Source: Variovorax sp. 770b2
Lineage (GTDB): Bacteria > Pseudomonadota > Gammaproteobacteria > Burkholderiales > Burkholderiaceae_C
DNA length: 64,000 nt
NCBI RefSeq assembly: GCF_900115685.1
Contig: NZ_FOXJ01000010.1
Location: forward strand, 1 to 64,000
Direction: 5' to 3'
Under the pieces are notes generated by a model. The model had not been told where the DNA came from. It ran no database searches and saw only the letters and a program-made list of their open reading frames with translations. Position numbers and translations under genes: made by a program. This document shows, one piece after another, positions 1-7,891 of this stretch. Position 1 is the first letter of the stretch, and each line of letters begins with the position of its first letter.

Positions 1-290
1 AGCAACGTGAGCAGCTTGTCGACTTCGACGTCGTCGGGCCTGAGCACCGCCACGAGCAGCATCGACAGCCTGTCGACCTCCACATCGACCGGTCTGAGCA
101 CCGCAACCAGCGGCATCTCCAGCCTCTCCACCGGCCTGAGCACCACCAACACGAACCTCGGCAGCCTCTCGACGTCCACATCGGTCGGCCTGAGCACGGC
201 GGTGAGCGGCATCGGCAGTCTGTCCACGGGGCTGAGCACGACGAACCTGAACGTCAGCAACCTGAGCACGACGGTCAGCACGATCTACAA
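1..290. repeat. Degenerate in-frame repeats encoding Ser/Thr/Leu stalk units
   Basis: Repeated units around ctgagcac, agcctgtcgac and tccacatcgac recur in the same frame and encode variants of SLSTSTSTGLSTATSGI. Such repeats in trimeric autotransporter passengers usually form coiled-coil or beta-roll stalk and can change copy number. The array continues to the left edge, so its full length is unknown. Confidence 0.75.
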
Positions 291-1338
291 CACCGGCACC
301 AAGTATTTCCACGCCAATTCGACCGCGGCCGACTCCCAGGCGATCGGCCAGGAGTCCGTGGCGATCGGCCCGCAGTCGGTGGCCAGCGGCGCCAACTCCT
401 TTGCCGCCGGCAACGGCGCGAAGGCAACGGCCGACGGTGCCGTGGCCATCGGCTTCGGCGCGCAGGCCACGGGTGCCAACGCCATCGCGATCGGTACCGG
501 CGCATTGGCCACGGGCTCGCAGGCCATTGGCGAAAACGCCCGTGCGGGCGGTGGCGGTGCCGCCCTGGGTGACGGCGCCGATGCCGGCGGCACGCCGCTG
601 AGCCAGGCGCAGAACGTTTCCAAGGGCACGGCCATCGGCTTCGGCGCAGTGGTGCAGCAAAGCGGCGGCGTCGCACTGGGCTCGGGCTCGGTGGCCTCCA
701 CCGCAGCAGGCGTGGCCGGCTACGTGCCCGCCAACGCGGCTGCGCAACAGGCGGCGGCGGTCAACGCCACCACCAGCACGCAAGCCGCAGTGTCGGTCGG
801 CAACGCAGCCAGCGGCCAGTTCCGCCAGATCACCGGCGTGGCCGCGGGCACGGCCGACAGCGACGCCACCAACGTGGCGCAGCTTCGCGCCAGCGCCAGC
901 GCGGTAGCGGCAGGCAGCGTGCAGTACGCCACCAACGCGGACGGCTCGGTCAACTACGGCCAGGTCAACATGGGCAATGGCCAGGCGCCCAACGGCACGC
1001 GCATCTCCAACGTGGCGCCGGGTATCGCACCCACCGATGCGGTCAACCTGGGCCAGTTGTCGGCCGCGCAGAGCCAGCTGCAGGGCCAGATCAGCAGCAC
1101 GCAGCGCATTGCCTACTCGGGCGTGGCCATGGCCACCGCGATGAGCTCGCTGCCGCAGGCGATGACGCCGGGCAAGACGCTGCTCGCGGTCGGGGTGGGC
1201 AACTACTCGGGCTACAGCGCGATGGCCGTCGGCTTCTCCTCGCGTTCGGACAACGGCAAGTGGGTCTACAAGGTCAACGGCGGCTACAGCGGCACCAAGT
1301 TCAACATCGGCGTGGGCGTGGGCTATGAGTTCGATTGA
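1..1338 (+). CDS. Trimeric autotransporter adhesin, C-terminal part (5' end outside window)
   Basis: The reading frame is open from the first base, so this is the 3' part of a longer gene. The first ~95 codons are Ser/Thr/Leu-rich repeats (units like GLSTATSGISSLST). Next come YadA-head-type repeats with alternating AIG and AxG motifs (about residues 105-225), a neck-like DATNVAQL motif, a second TDAVNLGQL motif, and a ~70-residue C-terminal segment ending GVGVGYEFD that matches a YadA-type membrane anchor. Family knowledge: three chains form one 12-strand barrel that exports the stalk and head for adhesion. The last residue is Asp after Phe, whereas most barrel proteins end in Phe or Trp. 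The product is surface-exposed; its ligand cannot be inferred. Confidence 0.9.
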   Translation, partial: SNVSSLSTSTSSGLSTATSSIDSLSTSTSTGLSTATSGISSLSTGLSTTNTNLGSLSTSTSVGLSTAVSGIGSLSTGLSTTNLNVSNLSTTVSTIYNTGTKYFHANSTAADSQAIGQESVAIGPQSVASGANSFAAGNGAKATADGAVAIGFGAQATGANAIAIGTGALATGSQAIGENARAGGGGAALGDGADAGGTPLSQAQNVSKGTAIGFGAVVQQSGGVALGSGSVASTAAGVAGYVPANAAAQQAAAVNATTSTQAAVSVGNAASGQFRQITGVAAGTADSDATNVAQLRASASAVAAGSVQYATNADGSVNYGQVNMGNGQAPNGTRISNVAPGIAPTDAVNLGQLSAAQSQLQGQISSTQRIAYSGVAMATAMSSLPQAMTPGKTLLAVGVGNYSGYSAMAVGFSSRSDNGKWVYKVNGGYSGTKFNIGVGVGYEFD

Positions 1339-1416
1339 CGACCGTCGTGCGCCGCGGGTCGTTGCCGGCGGCAACGCGCGCGGCCGTGCGCGAGCGGGAC
1401 GAAGCCGCACGACCGG

Positions 1417-2133
1417 ATGACGGTGCGTTTGCGGGGCCCGTTGTCATTGGCGCTCCTGGAAGAAAAGAATGCGCACGGCCCGGCGGTGCAGCACCGGCTG
1501 GAAACGGCGGGCCATCGGGTGGTCACCTTCGCCAGCGCCGCCGACCTCCTCGCGGCACTGGGTTGCGGGCAGCGCTTCGACCTGCTCCTGCTGGCGTCGC
1601 CGGACGAGGTGACGCACAGCCGCCTGCGCGCGGCATGCGAAGTGCCGGGCCTGGCGATCCTGGTCATTCCACAGGGCGCGCCCTGGAAGGGCCTGCCCTC
1701 CTGGAACGCGGAACTGGTGCGCCGAAAGCACGCCGTTCTGCGGCGCAGGGATTCGCCGGTGCGCGAGATCGAACCCGACGGGATGGTTCGAGGCGCCTAC
1801 CGCTTCGTCGACACATCCGGCACGGTGCTTCTTGCGGGTCGCGAGATCCATCTTTCGCCGCAAACCTTCGCCTTTGCGTCGGCGCTGTTTCGCAACGCCG
1901 ACACCGTGCTGACGCGCGAGTGGTTGTGGCGCTCGATCTGGAACGCCCCGCCCCAGCGCGAAGTGGGCCGGGTGATCGACGTCTGCGCCGCGAACCTGCG
2001 CAAGAAGCTGGCGCTGGATGCCGGAAATGGCTTCGTGCTGCGGGCTGTCTACGGAACAGGCTACAAGCTCGTGACCGTCGCACCCGGCTCATCGGATGAA
2101 CGCGATCCGCAGGGCGAATCGCACGCGCGCTAG
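1417..2133 (+). CDS. OmpR/PhoB-like transcriptional regulator with degenerate receiver domain
   Basis: 238 residues. The C-terminal ~100 residues form a winged helix of the OmpR/PhoB type: LSPQTFAFASALFRN, then VLTREWLWRSIW, then RVIDVCAANLRKKL and the terminal GTGYKLV strand. The N-terminal ~110 residues look like a receiver fold, but where the phospho-acceptor Asp is expected (after FDLLLL) the sequence reads ASP with Ala in the key place, and the acidic pair near the start is not clear. This is probably a phosphorylation-independent regulator. It starts 78 bases after the adhesin gene on the same strand and may control it, which is inference. Its 3' end overlaps the convergent LysR gene by 4 bases. 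Confidence 0.75.
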   Translation: MTVRLRGPLSLALLEEKNAHGPAVQHRLETAGHRVVTFASAADLLAALGCGQRFDLLLLASPDEVTHSRLRAACEVPGLAILVIPQGAPWKGLPSWNAELVRRKHAVLRRRDSPVREIEPDGMVRGAYRFVDTSGTVLLAGREIHLSPQTFAFASALFRNADTVLTREWLWRSIWNAPPQREVGRVIDVCAANLRKKLALDAGNGFVLRAVYGTGYKLVTVAPGSSDERDPQGESHAR

Positions 2134-3050
2134 CGGCGCGACTTTCCGGCCGCCACGATCGCATCGAGCACCACGCGCAGGGCCTTGCTGACCGGCTTGT
2201 CCCGCCGCATGACGACCGCCAGCGTGCGGTGCATGCGCGGCGCGAGGCGGCTGATCTTCAGGTCGGGATGCGCGCCGCGGCCCGTCATTGCCATGCGGGG
2301 CACGATGCCGTAGCCCAGCCCCGCGGCCACCATCTCCTTCATGGCCTCGACGCTGCCCAGCTCCATCACGGGCTGCGGCTGCAGGCCGTCGGCGGCGAAC
2401 CAGCGGTCGACCAGCTTGCGCGTGTTGGCCGCGGGCTCGAACAGCACCAGCGGCAAGGCGCCCAGGTCCGCGGGTGTCACGCGCGCCTTCAATGGCGCGA
2501 GGTCGCTGCGGCCGATGGCGACGAACTCGTCGTCGAGCACCGGCGTCACGCTCAACGAACGGCCCGCGGCGGGGAGCGTGACCAGCGCGAGGTCGATGCC
2601 GTTCTCCTGGACCTTGCGCACGTGGTCGTCGGTATTGCCGGTGCTCACCACGATGCCCAGCGCAGGAAAGTCCTTTCGCAGCGCGTGCAGCACGGCCGGC
2701 AGGAAATGCAGGCAGGCCGTGGCGCCGGTGCCCAGCCGCACGCGGCCCGTCACGCCGCTCGCGTGGTCGGCCAGGGCGTCGATGGCGTTGTCCACCGCGG
2801 TCTCGATGTGGTGTGCATGGCGCAGCAGCTCCACGCCGGCCGGCGTGGCGCGCGCCCGCTTGCCGACCCGCTCGACCAGGCGCACCGCGAGCCTGCGCTC
2901 CAGTTGGCGCACCTGCAGGCTGACGGCCGGCTGGGTGAGGCCGAGCCGGTCGGCCGCGGCCGAGAAGCTGCCGGTTTCGATCACCAGACCGAATGACTTG
3001 AGCTGGTCGAGGTTCAGTGTCTTGTCCAAAGTATTCCTTATGGCTTGCAT
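2130..3050 (-). CDS. LysR family transcriptional regulator
   Basis: 306 residues, the usual LysR length. The N-terminal winged helix is clear (LKSFGLVIETGSFSAAADRL, then LTQPAVSLQVRQLERRL at about residues 18-55), followed by a periplasmic-binding-like effector domain from about residue 95. It is divergent from the GNAT gene at 3100, with 49 bases between starts, the classic LysR arrangement, so that acetyltransferase is its likeliest target. The start chosen is the only Met upstream of the helix-turn-helix. Effector unknown. Confidence 0.88.
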   Translation of the reverse strand: MQAIRNTLDKTLNLDQLKSFGLVIETGSFSAAADRLGLTQPAVSLQVRQLERRLAVRLVERVGKRARATPAGVELLRHAHHIETAVDNAIDALADHASGVTGRVRLGTGATACLHFLPAVLHALRKDFPALGIVVSTGNTDDHVRKVQENGIDLALVTLPAAGRSLSVTPVLDDEFVAIGRSDLAPLKARVTPADLGALPLVLFEPAANTRKLVDRWFAADGLQPQPVMELGSVEAMKEMVAAGLGYGIVPRMAMTGRGAHPDLKISRLAPRMHRTLAVVMRRDKPVSKALRVVLDAIVAAGKSRR

Positions 3051-3099
3051 AGGCTACCCAAGCTTCACTTATCGACGATGGATCGTCAAGATTCGCGGC

Positions 3100-3633
3100 A
3101 TGCCCTCACCGACCCTCTCGCCCCTTGCCTGCACCACCGTTGAAATCCTCGATGCCGAGCCGCACCACATGCCCTCGGTGCAGGCCATCTACAGCCACTA
3201 CGTGCAGCACGACCTGTGCTCCTTCGAGGAAGAAGTGCCCACCGCCGAACAGATGCAGGCCCGGCGCACCGAGGTGCTCCGCCGCGGCCTGCCCTATCTG
3301 GTCGCGCTGAAAGATGGCCAGGTGGTCGGCTATGCCTACGCGAGCCCCTACCGTTCCCGCTCCGCCTATCGCCACACGGTGGAAGACTCGATCTACGTCG
3401 CGCAGGGCATGCAGGGCCATGGCATCGGCAAGGCGCTGCTGCAAGCGGTGATCCGCCGTTGCACCGAGAGCGGCTTCACGCAGATGGTGGCGGTGGTCGG
3501 CAACAGCGCCAACGCCGGCTCGCAGCGGCTGCACGAAAGCCTCGGGTTCGAAACGGTCGGCGTGCTGCGCAACGTCGGCTTCAAGTTCGGGCAGTGGGTG
3601 GATACCGTGCTGATGCAGCGTGCGCTGCGCTGA
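3100..3633 (+). CDS. GNAT acetyltransferase, phosphinothricin acetyltransferase-like
   Basis: 177 residues. It follows the PAT/Bar-type pattern: an N-terminal MPSVQAIYSHYVQ segment, a SFEEEVPT motif, the acyl-CoA loop as GMQGHGIGKALL, and a C-terminal VGVLRNVGFKFGQWVDTVLMQ typical of enzymes that acetylate phosphinothricin or related amino acids such as methionine sulfone. Substrate is inferred only from family resemblance. The open frame extends far upstream, but that part lies antisense to the LysR gene and lacks its codon pattern. The ATG at 3100 gives the family length. Confidence 0.85.
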   Translation: MPSPTLSPLACTTVEILDAEPHHMPSVQAIYSHYVQHDLCSFEEEVPTAEQMQARRTEVLRRGLPYLVALKDGQVVGYAYASPYRSRSAYRHTVEDSIYVAQGMQGHGIGKALLQAVIRRCTESGFTQMVAVVGNSANAGSQRLHESLGFETVGVLRNVGFKFGQWVDTVLMQRALR

Positions 3634-3671
3634 CACCAGGCTACGGCGCGGCGGGCGCGCGCCGGCCGCGC

Positions 3672-4064
3672 TCAGCCGGCCTCGTCCTGCGACCACTCGG
3701 GGCTGTAGCCGCCGAGCGTCGGGTGGTACATCTCGTCGCCCGAGTGCTGGGTGAACTCGACGTTGAGCCGGTCTTCACGCAGGCCCAGTATCTCGGTGCA
3801 AGCGCGGCACAGCGCCTTGGCGACTTCGAGCCGCAGTTCGGCGGAGCGGCCGCGCCGGATGTCGCACATGAGCACCGACACCTCGGCGGGCTCGCCGTCC
3901 ACCATGCGCCAGACGCCGCCCTCGCCCACCTCGCGGATCGCGACGCTGATGCGGCGGATGTCCACGCTCATCAGTTGTGCATAGGTTTCGCAAAGCTGGC
4001 GCGCGAGGCGCTTCTTGTCGGCCGCTTCATGGCGGCCGTTCACGTCGAGCTGGAGATAGGGCAT
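3672..4064 (-). CDS. Tautomerase family protein (4-oxalocrotonate tautomerase superfamily)
   Basis: 130 residues starting MPYLQLDVNGRHEA. I chose this internal Met over one 3 codons upstream because it places Pro right after the initiator, the catalytic N-terminal proline of the superfamily once Met is removed. The length suggests two fused beta-alpha-beta units (the second around EVSVLMCDIRRGRSAE) and not the ~62-residue 4-OT form. It is divergent from the HxlR gene with ~100 bases between starts, and a second long tautomerase gene lies 600 bases away beside its own regulator. Substrate unknown. Confidence 0.8.
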   Translation of the reverse strand: MPYLQLDVNGRHEAADKKRLARQLCETYAQLMSVDIRRISVAIREVGEGGVWRMVDGEPAEVSVLMCDIRRGRSAELRLEVAKALCRACTEILGLREDRLNVEFTQHSGDEMYHPTLGGYSPEWSQDEAG

Positions 4065-4162
4065 GCCCGCCACCTTACGGACAATCGATTCCCATCAGTT
4101 CCAGCGCAGGCATTCAGGTTTTTATTTGCCACCGGAAGACCATCCCCCGTCTAATACGGGCC

Positions 4163-4636
4163 ATGGCCAAGAGACGAAGCCTCAAATCAGACACGTGCCC
4201 GATGGCGCGCTCGCTCGACATCGTCGGGGACCAGTGGTCGCTGCTCATCATCCGCGACGCGTTCGACGGCATGAAGCGCTTCGGCGAATTCCAGCAGAGC
4301 CTGGGCGTGGCGAAGAACATCCTGGCGGACCGGCTGAAGAACCTCGTGCAGGAGGGCGTGCTCGCGCTGGTGCCCGCCTCCGACGGCACGATGTACCAGG
4401 AATACGTTCTCACGCCCAAGGGCAACGGCCTCTTTCCCGTGGTGGTGGGCCTCAGGCACTGGGGCGAGCAGCACCTCTACGGCAAGGGCGAGGCCCACTC
4501 GGTGCTGCTCGAGCGGGACAGCGGCAAGCCGGTGCGCAAGCTCGAGCTGCGAGCGCACGACGGCGCGCCGCTCGATGCGGCCGCGACCTTCGTGAAGAAG
4601 CTGCCCGTCAAGACGGCGCGCGCCAAGGCCCGATAA
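4163..4636 (+). CDS. HxlR family winged-helix transcriptional regulator
   Basis: 157 residues. Typical HxlR features are the early Cys (SDTCPMARSLDIVGDQWSLL), the GMKRFGEFQQSLGVAKNILADRL recognition region read across residues 38-60, and the VLTPKGNGLFPVVVGLRHWG wing and dimer helix. Family members sense oxidants, aldehydes or quinones, sometimes through that N-terminal Cys. Divergent orientation to the tautomerase gene (3672-4064) makes that gene a plausible target. The C-terminal ~50 residues are a basic tail of no evident domain. Confidence 0.87.
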   Translation: MAKRRSLKSDTCPMARSLDIVGDQWSLLIIRDAFDGMKRFGEFQQSLGVAKNILADRLKNLVQEGVLALVPASDGTMYQEYVLTPKGNGLFPVVVGLRHWGEQHLYGKGEAHSVLLERDSGKPVRKLELRAHDGAPLDAAATFVKKLPVKTARAKAR

Positions 4637-4659
4637 GACTGCGCAAGGCCGCGTGGGCC

Positions 4660-5106
4660 CTAGGCGCCCGCGGCGGCCTTCGCCTTGGCAGCGAGCGCCG
4701 CGAACTCTTCCTTCCCGAAGGCCGTGCCGAACATGCCCCAGCCGCCCTCCGCGGCCTCGGTGAGGATCACCCAGGTGCGCGCCGCCTGGCTCGCATCGCC
4801 CGTGAGCTTCACGACGATCTCGGTGGCCTCCCGGGTGATCTGCTTTTGCCCTTCGCGGTTCAGCGAACCGGGCGGCGTGACGATCTGGATGCGCACGGTG
4901 CGGGCCTGTGCCGTCGTGGCGGTCTGCACGGCCGACGCCGGCAGGCGGTGGATGTAGGCAGCCGTATTGTCGAGATGGAAGGGGCCGGGTCTGGCCACGC
5001 CTTCGGCGCGCAGCACGGCGAGCGTGAGCGCCTCGCCGAGCTGGCGGTCGGTTTCGGCACCGGCCGGGAACAGGTCCGCGGCGGCGTAGACGTCGATCAT
5101 GGGCAT
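4660..5106 (-). CDS. Tautomerase family protein, long form
   Basis: 148 residues beginning MPMIDVYAAADLF, with Pro next to the initiator as in catalytic tautomerases. A second beta-alpha-beta unit is visible around ARTVRIQIVTPPG and REGQKQITREATEIVVKL, the latter a typical tautomerase helix. The ARTWVILTEAAEGGWGMFG end resembles the VWVIINEVPEGGWGIGG element of 4-OT-like proteins. It faces the TetR gene at 5229 across a 122-base region containing nested inverted repeats, so TetR control is likely. Substrate unknown. Confidence 0.8.
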   Translation of the reverse strand: MPMIDVYAAADLFPAGAETDRQLGEALTLAVLRAEGVARPGPFHLDNTAAYIHRLPASAVQTATTAQARTVRIQIVTPPGSLNREGQKQITREATEIVVKLTGDASQAARTWVILTEAAEGGWGMFGTAFGKEEFAALAAKAKAAAGA

Positions 5107-5148
5107 GGGGATTCCTCGATGGCTGTGGGAGTTGTTTTGAATTCTGAA

Positions 5149-5200
5149 TGACGATCATCATCCACATCGAGGATGATGATGAACATAATCCTGATCGTCA
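5149..5200. promoter_or_regulatory. Nested inverted repeats, likely TetR operator
   Basis: Two perfect inverted repeats share this region. ATCATCATCC (5154-5163) pairs with GGATGATGAT (5171-5180) across 7 bases. TGACGATCA (5149-5157) pairs with TGATCGTCA (5192-5200), enclosing the first. The region is AT-rich against a GC-rich background and sits between the divergent tautomerase (start 5106) and TetR (start 5229) genes, the usual place for a TetR autoregulatory operator. Operator function is inference. Confidence 0.65.
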
Positions 5201-5228
5201 AGCACCCCGATCGAGGACTTTCACGGAC

Positions 5229-5810
5229 ATGGGCCACTCCAAGGAGAACAAGGCGCAAAGCCACGACCGCATCGTGCAAACGGCTGCGGCGCGCTTTCGC
5301 GAAGCGGGCGTTGAAGGCGTGGGCGTGGCCGACCTGATGAAGGAAGCCGGCCTCACGCACGGCGGCTTCTACCGGCATTTCGCATCGCGCGACGAACTGG
5401 TCGCCGAGGCGGTCGAATGCGCCCTGCGCGACGGCGGCCGCGCGGTCCAGGCGCTGGCATCGGCCAAGCTCGCCCGCCCGGTGCTGGCGGCTGCGCTGGT
5501 CGATGCCTATCTGAGCACCGCGCACCGCGACGGCCTGGCAACGAGTTGCGCCGTCACGACCCTCGCCGGCGACGTGGCGCGCAGCAACGACAGGGCGCGC
5601 GCCGCGTACACGCAGCAGGTCGACATCTACCTGAAGCTGCTCACCGGGCTGGTGGCGGGGGACAAGCCCAAGGCGAGGCGCATAAAGGCGATCGCGGCGT
5701 TGTCTTCGCTGGTCGGCGCGGTATCGCTGTCGCGCGCGGTGAACGACGAGAAGCTGTCGCGGGAAATCCTCAAGTCGGCGGCCGACGAGTTGAAGGCGCA
5801 GCTGGGCTGA
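5229..5810 (+). CDS. TetR family transcriptional regulator
   Basis: 193 residues from the ATG at 5229. An upstream ATG at 5148 would add 27 residues encoded by the operator-like repeats and is unlikely. The helix-turn-helix is at residues ~12-55 (HDRIVQTAAARFREAGVEG, then KEAGLTHGGFYRHFASRDEL). The C-terminal ligand domain matches the common TetR group with a TSCAVTTLAGDVAR segment seen in repressors of small redox or efflux genes. Presumed target is the divergent tautomerase gene. The stop lies 7 bases from the end of the convergent AI-2E permease gene. Confidence 0.87.
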   Translation: MGHSKENKAQSHDRIVQTAAARFREAGVEGVGVADLMKEAGLTHGGFYRHFASRDELVAEAVECALRDGGRAVQALASAKLARPVLAAALVDAYLSTAHRDGLATSCAVTTLAGDVARSNDRARAAYTQQVDIYLKLLTGLVAGDKPKARRIKAIAALSSLVGAVSLSRAVNDEKLSREILKSAADELKAQLG

Positions 5811-5816
5811 ACGGCC

Positions 5817-7148
5817 CTACTCGCCCAGCAGCTCGCCAATGGGCTGCAGGTCTTCCACCCGGTCGCAGATCGACTTGATCACCATCGTGATCGGAATGCC
5901 CAGCAGCAGCCCCCAGATGCCCCAGAGCCAGCCCCAGAAGATCACGCCCACGAACACCGCCACCGGGTTCATGCGGCTGGTGCGGCTGGTGAGCCAGGGC
6001 ATCAGCAGGTTGCCGATGAGCGTGTGGATGGCCAGCGAGACGCCGGCGACCACGATGCCCATCTGCAGGCTGTTGAACTGCAAAAAGGCCACCAGCCCCG
6101 CGGCCACCAGCACGATCACCGAGCCGATGTAGGGAATGAGGTTGGTCACCGCCGCGATGATTCCCCACACGACGGCGTTCTCGACCCCGATGAGCCAGAA
6201 CGCCACGCCGGTCGTCACCCCCACCACCGCACTGACCAGGATCTGCACCAGCAGGTAGCGCTCGATGTTGCGCGTGATGTCGTCCAGCACGTGCACCGTG
6301 ACCTTCTTCTTCTGCAGGCTCGATCCCGTGATCTTGATGAGCTTGCGGCGGAAGGTGTCGCCCGAGCACAGCGCGAAGTAGGTGAGGAAGGCCACCAGCG
6401 TGAACTGCCCCATCGCGCTCAAGAGGCCGACCGTGCCGCTCAGCAGGTAGTCGCGCACGTTGAAGCCGGGCCGCTCGATGATGACGCGGGCCACGCCGCG
6501 CCGCGAGGCGACTCGCGCGGAGTTTTCCTCGGCGGCTTTCTCCAGTTGCGCGGCGGCCTGCTGCACGCTTTCGAGCGGCGTGGCGCTCGCGCCCTTGTCG
6601 CGGCGCATGGCCTGCCCGAGCTTCTGCGCGGCGACCGGCAGCGAATCGACCAGTTGCGATGCGTTGCCCGACAGCGAATAGCCCGTCCAGCCGATGCCGC
6701 CGAACAGGCCCACGAGGATGAGCGCCGCACCGATCCAGCGCGGCAGGTGCCAGCGGTGCAGCATCTCGACCACCGGCGACAGCGCGTAGGTCAGCAGGAG
6801 GCTCAGCATCAGCGGAATGAACACCGCCTGGCCCCACTGCAGCGCGAACACGCTGGCCAGCACGGCGAGCACCACCAGCGAGGCGCTGCGCACATCGACC
6901 GGCATCTGCAGCAGCAGGCGGCGGCGCTGGGCGGCGGTGGGCTCCGCGGTGGGCTCCTCTGACGCAGATGCGGAGGCAGAGGCCGATGCCGACGCGGCCT
7001 CGAGTGCGGCGGGAGAAGGCACCTCCAGCGGTTCAGAGGCTTCGGCGGCCGGCGCCTCTGGTGCGCGCCGCGGCGCCTCTGGCGCGGGCCGCGGCGCCTC
7101 TGCAGCCGGGGCGTTGTCGGGCACCGGGGATTGGCGTTCGTCGGTCAT
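5817..7148 (-). CDS. AI-2E family transporter (PerM/TqsA superfamily permease)
   Basis: 443 residues. Residues ~1-80 are a cytosolic Pro/Ala/Glu/Ser-rich extension (PAPEAP repeats and an alternating Ser-Ala run), encoded by GC-rich tandem repeats at about 7040-7105. From residue ~90 there are about eight hydrophobic segments, with the family hallmarks: a paired helix after the N-terminus, a polar central region (QKKKVTVHVLDDITRNIERYL) and a conserved end (GIWGLLLGIPITMVIKSICD). Members include TqsA (autoinducer-2 export) and Na+/H+ antiporters, so substrate is not assignable. The ATG overlaps the LytTR gene stop as ATGA, which implies co-translation. Confidence 0.88.
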   Translation of the reverse strand: MTDERQSPVPDNAPAAEAPRPAPEAPRRAPEAPAAEASEPLEVPSPAALEAASASASASASASEEPTAEPTAAQRRRLLLQMPVDVRSASLVVLAVLASVFALQWGQAVFIPLMLSLLLTYALSPVVEMLHRWHLPRWIGAALILVGLFGGIGWTGYSLSGNASQLVDSLPVAAQKLGQAMRRDKGASATPLESVQQAAAQLEKAAEENSARVASRRGVARVIIERPGFNVRDYLLSGTVGLLSAMGQFTLVAFLTYFALCSGDTFRRKLIKITGSSLQKKKVTVHVLDDITRNIERYLLVQILVSAVVGVTTGVAFWLIGVENAVVWGIIAAVTNLIPYIGSVIVLVAAGLVAFLQFNSLQMGIVVAGVSLAIHTLIGNLLMPWLTSRTSRMNPVAVFVGVIFWGWLWGIWGLLLGIPITMVIKSICDRVEDLQPIGELLGE

Positions 7149-7891
7149 CGCGTTTCCTTGAGCACCTCGCGCACGGCGGCGAGCTGGCGCCGCGACACCG
7201 CGACGGGTTCGGGAATCGCGTCGAGCCTGAGGGCCCAGCCCTCGGCGTCCTCGCCGTCGTCGTATTTCTCGAGCGCGCGGATGGCCGAGCGGGCCACCAG
7301 CGCGTTGCGGTGCACGCGCAGGAAGCGGTTCGGATAGCGCTCCTCGAACTCGTTGAGCGAGCCATCCAGGATGTGGCTGCGCGTGGCGGTGCGCACGGTG
7401 AGGTATTTGTATTCGGACTTCAGGTACAGCACCTCGGACAGCGGCACGCGCTCGGCGCGGCCGCGGTCCTGAATCAGCACGGTCTCGGGTGCAGCTTCGG
7501 CCTGCAGCGCGCGGCGCTCCTTCAGGAAGCGCTCGGCCTTCTGCAGCGCCTGCTGCAGCCGCTCGGCGCGCACCGGCTTGGTCAGGTAGTCGACCGCATC
7601 GAGCTCGAAGGCCGTGACCGCATGCGTCGCGTGCGCCGTGACGAACACGACCGCCGGTGCATCGGGGTTGCTGCGCAACGCGCGCGCCACCTCGATGCCA
7701 TCGACGCCGGGCATGTGCACGTCCAGCAGCACCAGGTCCAGCGCCATCGTGGCCAGGTGCTGCTGCGCCTCGGCGCCCTGCGAGGCCTCGGCCACCACCT
7801 CGGCGGCGGGCGAGTTGCAATCGCGCAGCAGGGTGCGCATGCGGGAACGCGCCAGGGCTTCGTCGTCGACGATCAGGGTCTTGAGGCTCAT
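7145..7891 (-). CDS. LytTR-type response regulator (AlgR/LytR-like)
   Basis: 248 residues. The receiver domain covers residues 1-120, with acidic pair D9-D10, phospho-acceptor D57 (LVLLDVHMPG), conserved Thr (VTAHATHA) and Lys (YLTKPV). The LytTR DNA-binding domain covers residues ~140-245 (LYLKSEYKYLTVRTATRSHI, then RFLRVHRNALV). It is coupled by a 4-base ATGA overlap to the upstream kinase gene and to the downstream permease gene, so the three are one operon. Family members often regulate autolysis, peptide transport or exopolysaccharide. Confidence 0.92.
   Translation of the reverse strand: MSLKTLIVDDEALARSRMRTLLRDCNSPAAEVVAEASQGAEAQQHLATMALDLVLLDVHMPGVDGIEVARALRSNPDAPAVVFVTAHATHAVTAFELDAVDYLTKPVRAERLQQALQKAERFLKERRALQAEAAPETVLIQDRGRAERVPLSEVLYLKSEYKYLTVRTATRSHILDGSLNEFEERYPNRFLRVHRNALVARSAIRALEKYDDGEDAEGWALRLDAIPEPVAVSRRQLAAVREVLKETR

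Noticed and set aside
2341-3099. N-terminal extension of the GNAT gene at 3100
   Set aside because: It is antisense to the LysR gene and does not resemble any GNAT N-terminus.
5148-5228. TetR start at 5148
   Set aside because: The 27 extra residues would be coded by the inverted repeats; the family starts just before the helix-turn-helix.
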